Positions 52,701 through 62,532 of a DNA stretch of 64,000 bases are shown in pieces. Positions within the stretch are counted from its first letter, which is position 1. Every line of letters starts with the position of its first letter. Location of the stretch: the NCBI GenBank assembly GCA_021927905.1, contig BLLK01000045.1, forward strand, positions 806,001 through 870,000, written 5' to 3'. The notes beneath the pieces were generated by a model, which saw nothing but the letters and a program-made list of their open reading frames with translations, was not told the origin of the DNA and did not search any database. The position numbers were made by a program, and so were the translations under genes. Origin of the DNA: Chaetoceros tenuissimus (lineage: Eukaryota > Bacillariophyta > Thalassiosirophyceae > Chaetocerotales > Chaetocerotaceae).

Positions 52701-55408
52701 GAAACAGGCGGATTTTTCTGCGGAATAGCTATTATATCAATGCCAAACTTTTTCAAGATAATGCTCCACCTATTAAAGATGAAAGCGATCTTTTCTGGAA
52801 TATCTTCATGGCAATTGATCCTTTCTTTCAGTACGTACATCATAATTTGCAGAGTACCTGTTCTAATATCTTCACTTTCTAGACACTCACTGACTGCGTC
52901 GTGATTGTTGATCAATAGGCTTGTAGGGCTTTTCTCTATGGTATTCGTAATGTATGTTTTGTATATTTCGATAAGGCTGTTTTGAAATCTGTCCTGAAAA
53001 TTAATTGAGTGCAAGAGAATGTTGGCCAATTCACAGTGCTCTAGTAATGGTGACTGTTGCATTGCCAATATGGCAATTGCAAGGCAGGATTCAATCCCGA
53101 CATTTCTGCGTAGTTTTTCAAATGCACTTGTTAGTGCTTTAGAAGCTGTAAGTCTAGTGTGGAAAGGATGACCCAGTTTGCTTGAAACTTTGTAACGATG
53201 ACCGACTGTATTTAGAGTGAAATATCGTCCAATGAGTAAAATCAGTGTCTGTCTCAATGTATCTTCTTCCGGAAACTTTGCATTGTCCAATAGAAGTTTC
53301 AATGCCGAGATCACAGCACTCCAGGAGCGATTACGGAATAGATCCATCTTACTTCTAACACGTATACTTTCTTCTCCCTCTTTCATGTCGTCAATAGAAT
53401 GGCAATTCAGAAAAGAGTCAAATACTTTGACTAGTAAGGAGCATAGTGTGTTCAACAGAGATGTATATCTTTTCTTAGTGTCAATGTGACCAAGCATAGT
53501 ATCCAAAGATGGCTCTATGATCAAGGATATTGTATTCAGACACGAAACTTGAATTGAAGGGGATGCATCATCCATGAAGACGCATAAGTTTTGCATAAGC
53601 TCTGACAAACCAAATTCAGACTCGTCAATTGACATAATATTACTGAGTACTGTGGCACTATCTGCAATACATAAATCTGTAAGGCATTGTAACACATCCT
53701 TTCTGCAAGATGCAACAGAGGTAATTGTCTGCAACACTTTCCATATATTTTGACTGGCCTTGGCGACAAAATTTTCAGTTCCTAACGACTTTATTTGAAC
53801 TTCGCTTACGATTGATGATAAAACATTTGCACATACGCTTTTCACGTCATCGTTGATGTCAAGAAGGCACCTGAGAGCAGCTCTCTCGAAAAAATCATCT
53901 TGAACTTGCATATTCAAATCATAAGCAACGCCTAATATATACTTGATAACAAGGATGGATCCATGTCTAATTTCCCAATGATTATTATTGGTACTAAATG
54001 TGTTCAAAATCGAGATACAAGAAGCTTGTAGGCTTTGACATGATGAAATTCTGAACAATAAAGCGATAACCTCTGCCGATGCTGACCTCACAGGGGCAAT
54101 GTCAACATTATCCACATTGTCATTATCTAAGCATTCTCCAGAATAATCACCAAATCGATCTAGCGCAAGAATACAAAAGCATCGTGCAAGAATATCATGT
54201 GGCCACTTGCCAAATCGAAAGTCAAGATCAAACTTTCCTTCTTTCATTTTGTTCGAAACACTACCGTACCACGATCGCAAAATAGCTCCTATTCCCAATA
54301 GAGCACCATGTCGGACATGCCATGAAGGGTGAAATGTATGATAGACTAGGTCAGTAGCCAAAAGATGTTGTGGTGTTCTATGTGAATTCGTATGTATTGA
54401 TTTAGACGAAGGGATAGAGTCAACTGATAAAAGAAGCAAATTTCGGATGAACGAGTTGCTTCCATTCTCTTCTTCATCTTCTGCATTGCAAGTTCCATTA
54501 GATGCCGTTTCTTCAACCCTACGCCGCTTTTGCAGTCGTGATATGTTTCTTTCCATTGCATTTTTAGAGATTGACTGAAGTTTGTTCTCTCTGGATCTTT
54601 TCTTTACATCGTCATAATCACAATCAGCCATCAATTCGTCGTCATTCACAACTTGATTCATATCATCTTGCACTAAAATATTACTTGATAGTATTCCACC
54701 TAGTCCCAATCTTCTTGCCAATATATCTCTTTGCAAAGCAATTCTTCGTTTTGTGAATTCTTGAACTTTCTTTTGAATTTCAATTCTACTATCTTGAGTG
54801 CTGAAAGATGAATCAAGATCTGCAAGCATATCTCTTTCAATAATATATTCGTCATTAGCCTCGTTACCATTTTTACTGAATTCAGATTCATGACAAGAAA
54901 GCAGTAACCTTCCTTTGTCCAAAATCTGATCAAGCAAGCTATCTTTGTCCCCATTTTTTGAAGGATCAGGAACAAAGTCATGAACATCAAGCCAATGTCT
55001 TTCTTTCCTGGACATTTCTTCTGTGTCAACATCACCACTCTTTGCTTCATCTACATTACTTTCATCTTCTAAAAAGTTGTCTAATAAAAATTCCTTTTGA
55101 TCAAGGATGGGAATATATTTCGCAACATGTTCCATAGCCAAAGCCACATTTCTCCTCCGAATAACTCCTCCACCTAAACTATCACTTTCATCTGGTGTAG
55201 TGAGAGATGTGTAAAGTCGAGCCAATATGTCCCATAAAATATTTGAATCTGAAGAAGATGCAATTTTGGATAGTAGTACAATGGCTCTCTGTGTAGATTC
55301 TCGCACAGATTCTTGACTACTCGATGCTGTCGTGATGAGTTTGATGAGACGAAGAGTGTGCGGCGTCAACTGCCCTTTCCTTGAATTCTTTTCCTTAGAT
55401 TCTTTCAT
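49793..55408 (-). CDS. BTAF1: TBP-associated ATPase MOT1/BTAF1, four exons
   Basis: Exons 55408-51595, 51527-51293, 51227-50081 and 50002-49793 (introns 67, 65 and 78 nt) join to 1801 residues, close to yeast Mot1 and human BTAF1. MOT1 uses ATP to strip TBP from DNA. The first 1200 residues are HEAT-type helical repeats that hold TBP, with a characteristic start (HTLRLIKLITTASSSQESVR). The SNF2 ATPase follows: ILADEMGLGK is split by the first intron, VVLDEGHLLKNPKTK is the DEGH box, and CLIFCQFSSSIDMIEKLL and the MDRTHRIGQ box, which spans the last intron, mark the second lobe. All reading-frame ends are spliced cleanly, so this is not a pseudogene. Confidence 0.95.
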
Positions 55409-55922
55409 CTGCTTCTTTACATCATTTCGGAGTTGATAAGGTAGTGGGTATCACTCGTTGCAATAATCCACGTTCAAACCTATTGAAACAATAAAATAGG
55501 AAGATCACTACTCGTAAGTTCTTGTGGCCATCAATTCCAAATTCCAACTCAATGTCGGCAGCGTCCATGACGTCATAATCATGTCATAAGTATCCAATGT
55601 CGTCCTGTATAGTGCGCATGACGTCATATGCAGGTATCATTTCTATCCAATGTCGGCCGATATATCGTTAAAGACGACGTCATAATACATCATCAAAAAT
55701 GAAAATGATAAATATTATTATGAATACATGCAGATGATATATTGATACTTTTATGAATTTACGATGCAAATGAAGATACATTAGGCTGCGTGTTATCTAT
55801 TATATTACATCTGCTTGATCACTGAATATTTCGTATGCATATAAAATCATGAAAGATTTATTAGGCTTCTTGCTTGCTTGCTATTGATGTAACCGTGTAT
55901 TTTCTTCATCAATAATGCCTAG
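55409..55922. promoter_or_regulatory. MOT1 upstream region with CRE array
   Basis: 514 nt between the MOT1 start and the stop of the leftward PARP-zinc-finger/HRDC gene. The triple CCAAT/CRE array (next entry) is the main feature. The remainder, 55690-55922, is AT-rich 3' flank. Confidence 0.5.
55550..55683. promoter_or_regulatory. Three-module CAATGTCG/CRE repeat array
   Basis: Three degenerate units of about 50 bp, each CAATGTCG followed by a CRE. CREs are TGACGTCA at 55568-55575 and 55619-55626, and ACGTCA at 55677-55682. CAATGTCG elements begin at 55550, 55595 and 55648, the last two within CCAATGTCG. ACGTCA spacing is 51 and 56 bp. The array lies 142-275 nt upstream of the MOT1 ATG. CRE sites bind bZIP factors; CCAAT may bind NF-Y. 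Confidence 0.65.
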
Positions 55923-56666
55923 CTAGAGAACAATCAATTGACCAGAAGCTTTCAACTCCCTTATACGATTCGAGACGATTTCTTCTACAGATAATTCCTT
56001 TACAAACTCAACCTCGTCATCGGAAGACTGTTCCTCTTTCTGTGCGGGGGTAGCTTGTGGATTATCTAGAGTTTTCTGATCAAGATACTTGCTGACGATC
56101 TGTAAAATTTGCTGACCATAATAGCGTGCTCTTTTCTCTTTAATACCCCAGCACGTTTTCAAATCTTCCAAGTTCGTCGGCAAACGATCTACAATCTGGT
56201 CTAGTGACTTATTTGGAAAAACTTTGTATTCTTCGTCTAAAGGAATGTGATGTGCTTCAGCTAGTAAACTTCTCATTAGGCGTAGATCTTTTCTTAGTTG
56301 TGCGCTTTTCGTTGCTGTTAAAAGATATCTTCTATTGCCACTAGAGGTAGTATTCGCAACATCGCCCACTTTCACTTTCTTCCTTGGATTTTCTTTCTTG
56401 AAGACAAGTTTACGTTTGCAGCTCTTGGAGATACAATCTGTATGGTAATATCTAGGCATCCATGGTTTGTAGCTAACTCTACCAATATCTCTCTTGCACT
56501 GGATCCCAACTCGTTGCTGTCCCTTTTCAATCGTGTGGTTGCAGCGAACACATTTTGTCCCACTATTTGGACTCTCTTCAGAAATATCATATGTTTTTCT
56601 GCCTTTCCTTGGGCTTACAGGTGGATCTGCTGTCTTCCACTTTGGACTATTCCAATCGGAGCTCAT
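55923..56666 (-). CDS. PARP-type zinc finger plus HRDC domain protein
   Basis: Single exon, 247 residues. Residues about 25-85 form a PARP-type zinc finger: KCVRC with C39 and C42, then YYHTDC with H75 and C78, preceded by YDISEESPNSG and with KPWMPRYYHTDC typical of the family. These fingers bind DNA breaks. A basic linker (NPRKKVKVGD) follows. Residues about 122-195 form an HRDC domain (LRKDLRLMRSLLAEAH, then LEDLKTCWGIKEKRARYYG), as in RecQ helicases and RNase D. An acidic tail follows. No enzyme domain is present, so this looks like a DNA-binding adaptor in repair. The combination without a helicase is uncommon in my experience. Confidence 0.85.
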   Translation of the reverse strand: MSSDWNSPKWKTADPPVSPRKGRKTYDISEESPNSGTKCVRCNHTIEKGQQRVGIQCKRDIGRVSYKPWMPRYYHTDCISKSCKRKLVFKKENPRKKVKVGDVANTTSSGNRRYLLTATKSAQLRKDLRLMRSLLAEAHHIPLDEEYKVFPNKSLDQIVDRLPTNLEDLKTCWGIKEKRARYYGQQILQIVSKYLDQKTLDNPQATPAQKEEQSSDDEVEFVKELSVEEIVSNRIRELKASGQLIVL

Positions 56667-57000
56667 TGTTTCAATTGTTTATGTGTTTTTCGCTTTCATG
56701 TATTCTTCTGGTGTTATGATATCTATTTTATTTACGAGTATTACACATTGTATATGTTTTGCAGAAAGAGAAGGGCTTTTCCAAAAAAAGACACTCCAAA
56801 CTCCATCTGTCTTGACATATCTGTTCTAGCTAGATTAGTTTTATAGACTACGTATTCCTCTTCCCCTTCCTCTCCCTCCAGTTTGCATTCATTCCATAGG
56901 GTTTTGGAGCTTTGGATAGCACACTGCACACTGCATTACTGTAGAAATAGGATATGATATTATACTCGCATAGGTAACCCAAAATATACGCGAAAAGGAT
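56667..57000. promoter_or_regulatory. Divergent promoter region
   Basis: 334 nt between the divergent PARP-zinc-finger/HRDC and threonine-aldolase-type genes. Frames of 60-130 codons overlap it on both strands but are shadows. No clear motif. Confidence 0.4.
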
Positions 57001-58413
57001 ATGAAAATGGTTTACGAGAAGTTTCTGTTCTTCCTATTTCAATGTTTCTCAATAGCAACTGCATTTGCAAGTAATCACATTAGCAGTACTCCACAAAAGG
57101 CAAAATCTATTTCGCTGTCGTCCAATGATAACGATCTGGCACAGAATGAACCTGAAGAAAAGACTGTGGATGATTTCATAGATCTACAGTCACAGCACTT
57201 TCCTAGAAATCCATCTGATATGTTTTTACAACTTTCAAAAGCGTGTGATGAGCTTGGTATCGATGCTTTTGATGTGTATGGTGATTTCGCAGAAGAATCC
57301 AAAACAAATTCATACCTGCGAAAGTTTGAGTCAGAAGTAGCAGATTTGTTTGGAAAAGAAGACGCAGTATTTATGCCGTCGGGTACAATGGCACAGGGTA
57401 TAGCTTTAAAGATACATTCAAAGACTGATGGAAGAAATTCATATGAACCAAGATTCTTTTGTCATCATACATCCCATTTAAGATTATGGGAGGAAGATGG
57501 CCACAAAGAGTTGCTTGGTATAAATGCAGTTGAAATTGATACTCGCTCATCAGATTTTCATGTAGAGCCTCTGAGGCTGAAGGATCTTGAGAATTCAATC
57601 AGAGAAGAGCGAACAAAGTTAAATCATTGTAATATTGAATATGAGAATCTATCACAGACTGGTTTATCAACTCTAATATTGGAATTGCCCCACAGAGAAC
57701 TTGGGGGAAAGTTGACACCATTTGAAGACATAGAAGCTATGAAGTTATTGTGTGAAAAGGAAAAGATAAAGTTCCACTGTGATGGTGCACGAATATTCGA
57801 AGCTTCAGCAGGATATAATATGTCATTGAAAGATATGGCGGCACCTTTTGATTCTGTTTACATTAGTTTCTACAAAGGCCTTGGTGCGATTACTGGAGCA
57901 ATGTTAATGGGATCAAAGGACTTTTGCGATGAAGCTAGAGTTTGGCTAATGAGATTTGGAGGGAATCTGTATACTTTAGCGCCTTACGCCGTGTCAAGTA
58001 TGGCTGGATTCAGACGGCATGTTCTTCTGCAAGCAAACAAAGGTAGTGATGCCGAGATCCTTTCATTTGAACGAAAGTTCAAGATCTTACAACACTTGGT
58101 GCATCGTATAAAAACCGAGACCAAGTTTGATAGCTATGGGTCTTTCGATCCTCGGGCACCTGAAACAAACATGATTCATATTTACTTGAAAGCTGATTGT
58201 GACGATTGTATCAATGCGAGGGATAAAGTGAAGGAAGAACTGGGATGTTTGTTGTTCAGTAGAATAAAAAAAGTCCCAGACTCATCTGTTGCTTATTCAA
58301 TGGGATACAGAAGTTACTTCGAATGGACACTAGGAGAGGCAAATGCATCAATATCAAGTGATGTCTTTGTTGAAACTTGGAATTCATTCATTTCAAAACT
58401 TGAAGAACTATAG
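57001..58413 (+). CDS. PLP-dependent threonine aldolase-type lyase, secretory or plastid targeted
   Basis: Single exon, 470 residues. The N-terminus MKMVYEKFLFFLFQCFSIAT is a signal peptide and runs into AFASN, with Phe at the likely cleavage site, the diatom plastid pattern. The fold-type I aldolase core is clear: DAVFMPSGTMAQGIA (around 121-135), the HCDGARIFEA motif (259-268) that grips PLP, and SFYKGLGAITGAML with the Schiff-base lysine K292. This family cleaves L-allo-threonine or L-threonine to glycine and acetaldehyde. A longer-than-usual insert (EPRFFCHHTSHLRLWEEDGH) and the SFYKGLG motif place it in the wider beta-eliminating lyase group, so another hydroxy-amino acid could be the substrate. 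Confidence 0.85.
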   Translation: MKMVYEKFLFFLFQCFSIATAFASNHISSTPQKAKSISLSSNDNDLAQNEPEEKTVDDFIDLQSQHFPRNPSDMFLQLSKACDELGIDAFDVYGDFAEESKTNSYLRKFESEVADLFGKEDAVFMPSGTMAQGIALKIHSKTDGRNSYEPRFFCHHTSHLRLWEEDGHKELLGINAVEIDTRSSDFHVEPLRLKDLENSIREERTKLNHCNIEYENLSQTGLSTLILELPHRELGGKLTPFEDIEAMKLLCEKEKIKFHCDGARIFEASAGYNMSLKDMAAPFDSVYISFYKGLGAITGAMLMGSKDFCDEARVWLMRFGGNLYTLAPYAVSSMAGFRRHVLLQANKGSDAEILSFERKFKILQHLVHRIKTETKFDSYGSFDPRAPETNMIHIYLKADCDDCINARDKVKEELGCLLFSRIKKVPDSSVAYSMGYRSYFEWTLGEANASISSDVFVETWNSFISKLEEL

Positions 58414-58525
58414 CTCCAAATTTCATTTGAAATAAATGCCCCATTACAACGATAGCCTTGTTTTATGTCCATAGATAGCGTAAAATATAAATAATTTTAT
58501 TGACAAATGTAGTGTGGTTGATTGC

Positions 58526-59311
58526 TTATGGTTCAGTTACGTCACCTTGTTTACGGTAAGTAGCAGCAACATCATCATCCACTTGCTTCAAAATAAATTC
58601 CATTGTCTCATCAAAATTTGGGATATTTCTCATTTCGAACTTTGCTCCGTCTCTCAAGAAAGCAACCATATCTCCATCTCCAAACAATCTCTTGACAGTT
58701 CTGATCTCTACAATATCAGGGTATACAATTTCTGCCATTTCTTTTCCTGCAATTCCAGAAGTTACACGAATACGACGAGAAGTAATCTTATATCTTACCC
58801 AAGCCTGACGTGCCCATGCTGCAGCAGCTGGAATAATTCCAACAACAGTGAGGATAGAAATAGTTGGTACAATGGTTTCAGTAATTGCTGGTGGACCCTC
58901 GAAGAAAGTCTCTTCAGGAGCAAGTGCAGCAGCTGGCTTTGATGCACTCTTCTTTTCTGCAACTCCTCCCTTACGCTTTCCACGCTTGACCTAAGATAAT
59001 AGAGGAAAATATGCATAAGATGTACATTCTATAAAATCTACTGCAACAAGATTTGTTTATGCAAAATGACTCACCTTTGCAGCTCCTCTTCCTAGACTCT
59101 CAGCCTTTACGAAAGCAACATCTTCATCGGATTCTCCCTCTTCTGGAGCAACAAATACAGCCTCAGAAGCTTTTCCTTCTTCCTCTGCGAAAAGAACAGA
59201 AGGGGTGAAAACTGGCTTCTCAACAACTGCGATGGAATTAGCAGGAGCAATTGGTGCGAAAGCAGACGCAACAGGAAGTGCAGCAACAGCAAGAAGGCTA
59301 AGTTTAGTCAT
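58526..59311 (-). CDS. Plastid-targeted membrane protein with PH-like (bPH_2) domain, two exons
   Basis: Exons 59311-59075 and 58990-58526 (phase-0 intron of 84 nt) join to 233 residues. The presequence MTKLSLLAVAALPVASAFAP is a textbook diatom plastid leader: a signal peptide with the VASAFAP motif. After an acidic region and a basic stretch (VKRGKRKGGVAEKK) comes a membrane segment (VPTISILTVVGIIPAAAAW). Next is YKITSRRIRVTSG, then VYPDIVEIRTVKRLFGDGDM, the pattern of bacterial-type PH domains (bPH_2). The role in the plastid is unknown. It shares a 377-nt divergent spacer with the mitochondrial NDUFA12 gene. Confidence 0.82.
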
Positions 59312-59688
59312 TATAGTTTTGTAAATTGGAATAGTGAGTATAATGAGAAGTTAATGCTCAACTTTTGTAGAAATACATCTGAGTTTTTCTTGCATCAGCA
59401 GATCGTAACTAGCTTGTCGCTTGATCAGAGGCTGATGATGCATCGAAGCGATGCATCAGTCAAAACGTTAGTACCAACATACGTGTTCCAATCACCATTT
59501 TTTCCCTCCAAAGGCTTTTTCTATCCTTCTCTTCTTTATCTGAGTGAACATTCTCTTTTCTTCCCATTTCTTTCGTTATCATCGCTCTTTCTAGCTTTCG
59601 CTTTGAGCAATACCGTAGCAAAACCGACCTGTCGGAATCACCCAAGTGCCTTATTTCAGTTGTGTAATTCTCAGTATCTGAAGAAGCA
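59312..59688. promoter_or_regulatory. Divergent promoter between a plastid and a mitochondrial protein gene
   Basis: 377 nt, with the 10-bp inverted repeat at 59436-59458 (next entry). A pyrimidine-rich run at about 59495-59585 lies closer to NDUFA12. No gene is supported; frames here are shadows. Confidence 0.45.
59436..59458. repeat. Perfect inverted repeat TGATGCATCG-AAG-CGATGCATCA
   Basis: Two 10-bp arms around a 3-nt loop. It sits inside a divergent promoter, 125 nt from one start and 231 nt from the other. It could be a dimeric transcription-factor site or a cruciform. ATGCAT in each arm is itself palindromic. Confidence 0.8.
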
Positions 59689-60532
59689 ATGGTTTATTCA
59701 GTAGTTCGCACCGTTCAAAAAGCCCTCAAATATAGAGGAGGATGGAAGGGTCTCTTTGAGCACATGTATACCGTGAGTAATGCGCATGAATAGTAATGAT
59801 ACATATTTTCCATTGGTAGTGTCAACCGCTAACAAACTTCTCTCTTTTTTGATTTTCCTTTTTGCTTTCTTTATTTTTTCAATCAACTATAATATTTAAA
59901 AATAGAATGGAGACTATCCATTCAAGTTCGGAACTTACATGGGATGTGATGCAGCAGGAAATCGCTACTACGAAAACCGCGTAGACTATCCCTTCGGACA
60001 ACATAGATGGGTAGAGCCAGGTGACATTCACAACTTTGACTCAACCTCCATTTCACCAGAGTGGCAGGGATGGATGACTTCCATGAATGATGAACCACCA
60101 TGCAGTGAAGAAACATACATTGCACAAAAAACTGATAAGGTAGACCAGATGTGTGCTTCTAATGCTCCAGATAAGTCCAACGTCGGACTTCAAGATAACC
60201 TTTGGAACTTTAAGAAAATGCACAATCAGTCACAGATCAGATCCAGAGGATATGGTATTGGTAATCCAATTGTAGGACTCCCACCTGGTGCTAAGGATGG
60301 ATATTACACACAGCCTGGAAGTCCATACAATGAGGCTAATATCAAACCATTAGAGTTCATCGGATCTTTGGATACAGATGGCGGAAGAAAATACAAGAGT
60401 GAAAAGTGGGCTGAAAGGTTGAAAACCGCAGAGGAGAAAGCTGCTATTGAGTCTGCTAGAAAAACTGATGTCCACGAGTTTGTTCAATCGGTTGCAAGAA
60501 GAGGACGTGGAGGAACAGCGATTGGAAAATAA
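59689..60532 (+). CDS. NDUFA12: NDUFA12-like subunit of mitochondrial complex I, two exons
   Basis: Exons 59689-59772 and 59906-60532 (phase-0 intron of 133 nt, the longest resolved here) join to 236 residues. The first exon carries the conserved N-terminus YRGGWKGLFEHMYT. The core is GDYPFKFGTYMGCDAAGN, then RYYENR, and QHRWVEPGD, with SPEWQGWMTSMNDEPP matching the family's PPEWHxWLHxMTDDPP. NDUFA12 (B17.2) is an accessory subunit of the complex I matrix arm. The C-terminal half (about 100 residues, ending RRGRGGTAIGK) extends well beyond the animal protein and is probably lineage-specific. Confidence 0.9.
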
Positions 60533-60735
60533 ACAATTGATTTTGGTGAAGGAGAATTATGCATGTTTACCTACCAAATTGAAAATGAAAGAAGAAATGC
60601 TTTGTTTCTTTATAGCTGAAAACTATTGAATAACTTTAATTTAATCTCAAAACTATGAGAAAAATGTCAGTCATCGCATATCTGTTTTGTAAAAAGAAAC
60701 CTACACTGAAATCTCTATTGTTTCTGACAGTTATC

Positions 60736-61347
60736 CTAATCTAAGTCAAAGTATTCATAGTCCAAAGACATCATAGAGGCATTTGCGTCGTCGTCATCGT
60801 CATTCATTGGATCAAAAAGAAAGATGCATCGATTCGATGACACCGATGAAGAGATGGAAATAGATGACTGGTTTGAAATCTGTGAGGATTCTTGCTCTTC
60901 ATCAGAGTAATCTGACGTTTCTGAAGGGTCGATATCATAGTCTCGAATGTACATTTCCAACAGTGATGTCATTTGTGATTCCATTGGAGAAGATTCCATT
61001 CCATCTACCGATGACGAATCTGAAGAGGATGTTGTTTCCTGTGAGGAATGCGAACAAGAAGAGGTTTCCGATTGCGAGTCATTTCCCTCTTCGTCAGACT
61101 GACTATTCAAGCCTTGACTTGGTACTGTAGTTGGGGGAGAAATATTAATACCTCTTGCTATTTCGTCTGGATAAGATGCATTACTAAAGATAACTTGAGA
61201 TGAATTTTCTTGTTCATCAGTTTCATTTTGATTAATCGAATACTGGACCTCCCTCTCCTGTACGCAGTCGCAGTCAGTATTCGACTTTGGTGGTTTCTGA
61301 AGTGAGAATGGAACCTCAGCTGGGATATTCTGACTATTTGATTCCAT
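60736..61347 (-). CDS. Acidic serine-rich protein of unknown function
   Basis: Single exon, 203 residues, Ser/Glu/Asp/Gln-rich and probably disordered throughout. A short possible helix is QMTSLLEMYIRDYDID, and the C-terminus (MMSLDYEYFDLD) is acidic with aromatics, as in activation-domain segments. No known domain. It is flanked by a divergent start for the CZIB-like gene 287 nt away. Confidence 0.55.
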   Translation of the reverse strand: MESNSQNIPAEVPFSLQKPPKSNTDCDCVQEREVQYSINQNETDEQENSSQVIFSNASYPDEIARGINISPPTTVPSQGLNSQSDEEGNDSQSETSSCSHSSQETTSSSDSSSVDGMESSPMESQMTSLLEMYIRDYDIDPSETSDYSDEEQESSQISNQSSISISSSVSSNRCIFLFDPMNDDDDDANASMMSLDYEYFDLD

Positions 61348-61634
61348 TATTTTTCTTGTTTATTATGTGGGCAGAAGAAAACGCGATGGTAGTACTTTTG
61401 TGATGATTCTTAATCCACTTCAAAAATATTCTATTTTCGAATTTGGAATTTGATGCCAATGCAGTACAGAGCTCTAAACCTATCTTTCTACGCTAGAGGG
61501 TAAGGTATGTATGAGTAAGCTGTTTCTATCACCAATCACCAACTGGAGCGGCTTGATACTGACTGAATGCCACTTTTACTTTGAATCCACAGCTCAATAT
61601 CTATTATAATATTAGGCACAACAAGTTTCTGACA

Positions 61635-62279
61635 ATGGTTGTATACATTCTTTACGTAAAGGCAGAGCTAGAGGGCATAGGGTGAGTGGCAGACTTCATC
61701 AAGTCCTATGGATCTTTCAAACCACTACATCCACAGAAAATCTCTCATAAAGAATCCTTTCGAAAAATAATCAGGTCCATTTCGATCTCTCCAACTGCAA
61801 ATCTTTGTATGGACGTTAGAAATCCTAGCACAGGGGATGAAATACGAGAACGTGTAGTGATTGATCCAAACGAATTTGTAGAACAAGAAGAAGGAGCAAG
61901 AGAACCACCACATCATTTTTCACTTAAATGGGAGGATAGTAAAAAAGCATCAACTTTGACCGTCTTGAGTGCAGCAGAATTGAAAACTGCATTGAAAAAG
62001 AAGAAGGGAAAGAGTAAAGGCAAAGATCCATATATGATTAGAAATGTGACTGCTGAGGATAATAATGAATATGTTCCTGTTGCTGCATTTGAAACTAGAG
62101 GAATAGAGCCATATGCGTTTCATCCCATGGGAGGAGAATTTATTGTAGAAAGTGAAGCTGGAATGCAGTTTGATGCAGAAGATGTTGATCTCAGCGATGA
62201 TTGGGCAGATTACGATACTGAAAATGACATTGCAGTCAGTATCACTGAGTTTCAATCGAAGTTTGATGGGACAAGTTGA
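61635..62279 (+). CDS. CZIB/DUF866 family protein without its zinc-binding cysteines, two exons
   Basis: Exons 61635-61681 and 61775-62279 (intron 93 nt, GTGAGT...ATCAG) join to 183 residues. The tiny first exon supplies MVVYILYVKAELEGIG, matching the family's conserved LKAxLENI start. The C-terminal half is strongly conserved: NNEYVPVAAFETRGIEPYAF, then VDLSDDWADYDTENDIAVSI. The human protein (C1orf123/CZIB) binds zinc through two CxxC pairs. Here the first is replaced around MDVRNPSTGDE and the second around SLKWEDSKKAS, so neither pair exists. A Lys-rich insert (KKKKGKSKGK) is added. The family's function is not well established. Confidence 0.85.
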
Positions 62280-62532
62280 GATAAACCTAACCAAATGAAA
62301 AAAAAACATGTTATTATATAATTTAATAATATTTCATTATAATATATAGGTACCTTACCTTAATTCTCAACAAATTAATTAAGTGGAAGTGCTCACCTTT
62401 TCATTATTTTGTGATAACGGTATTTTAACTGTCACGTATCTTCCTTTCTCTTTGAGTTTGGCTTTTGTAGTTCACATGTTCTATGATTCTTTGATAGTTG
62501 ATAGTCGTGCTACCCAATCACAACATACAAAT

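Noticed and set aside
49793-55408. MOT1 as a pseudogene broken into pieces
   Set aside because: Each apparent break coincides with a good GT-AG intron of 65-78 nt, and the four exons sum to an exact multiple of three with all ATPase motifs intact.
61686-61774. Start of the CZIB-like protein at a codon within the open frame from 61686
   Set aside because: The residues there match nothing in the family, whereas a first exon at 61635-61681 joined to 61775 recovers the conserved LKAELE start.
61950-62309. 119-codon minus-strand frame
   Set aside because: It is antisense to the conserved half of the CZIB-like gene.
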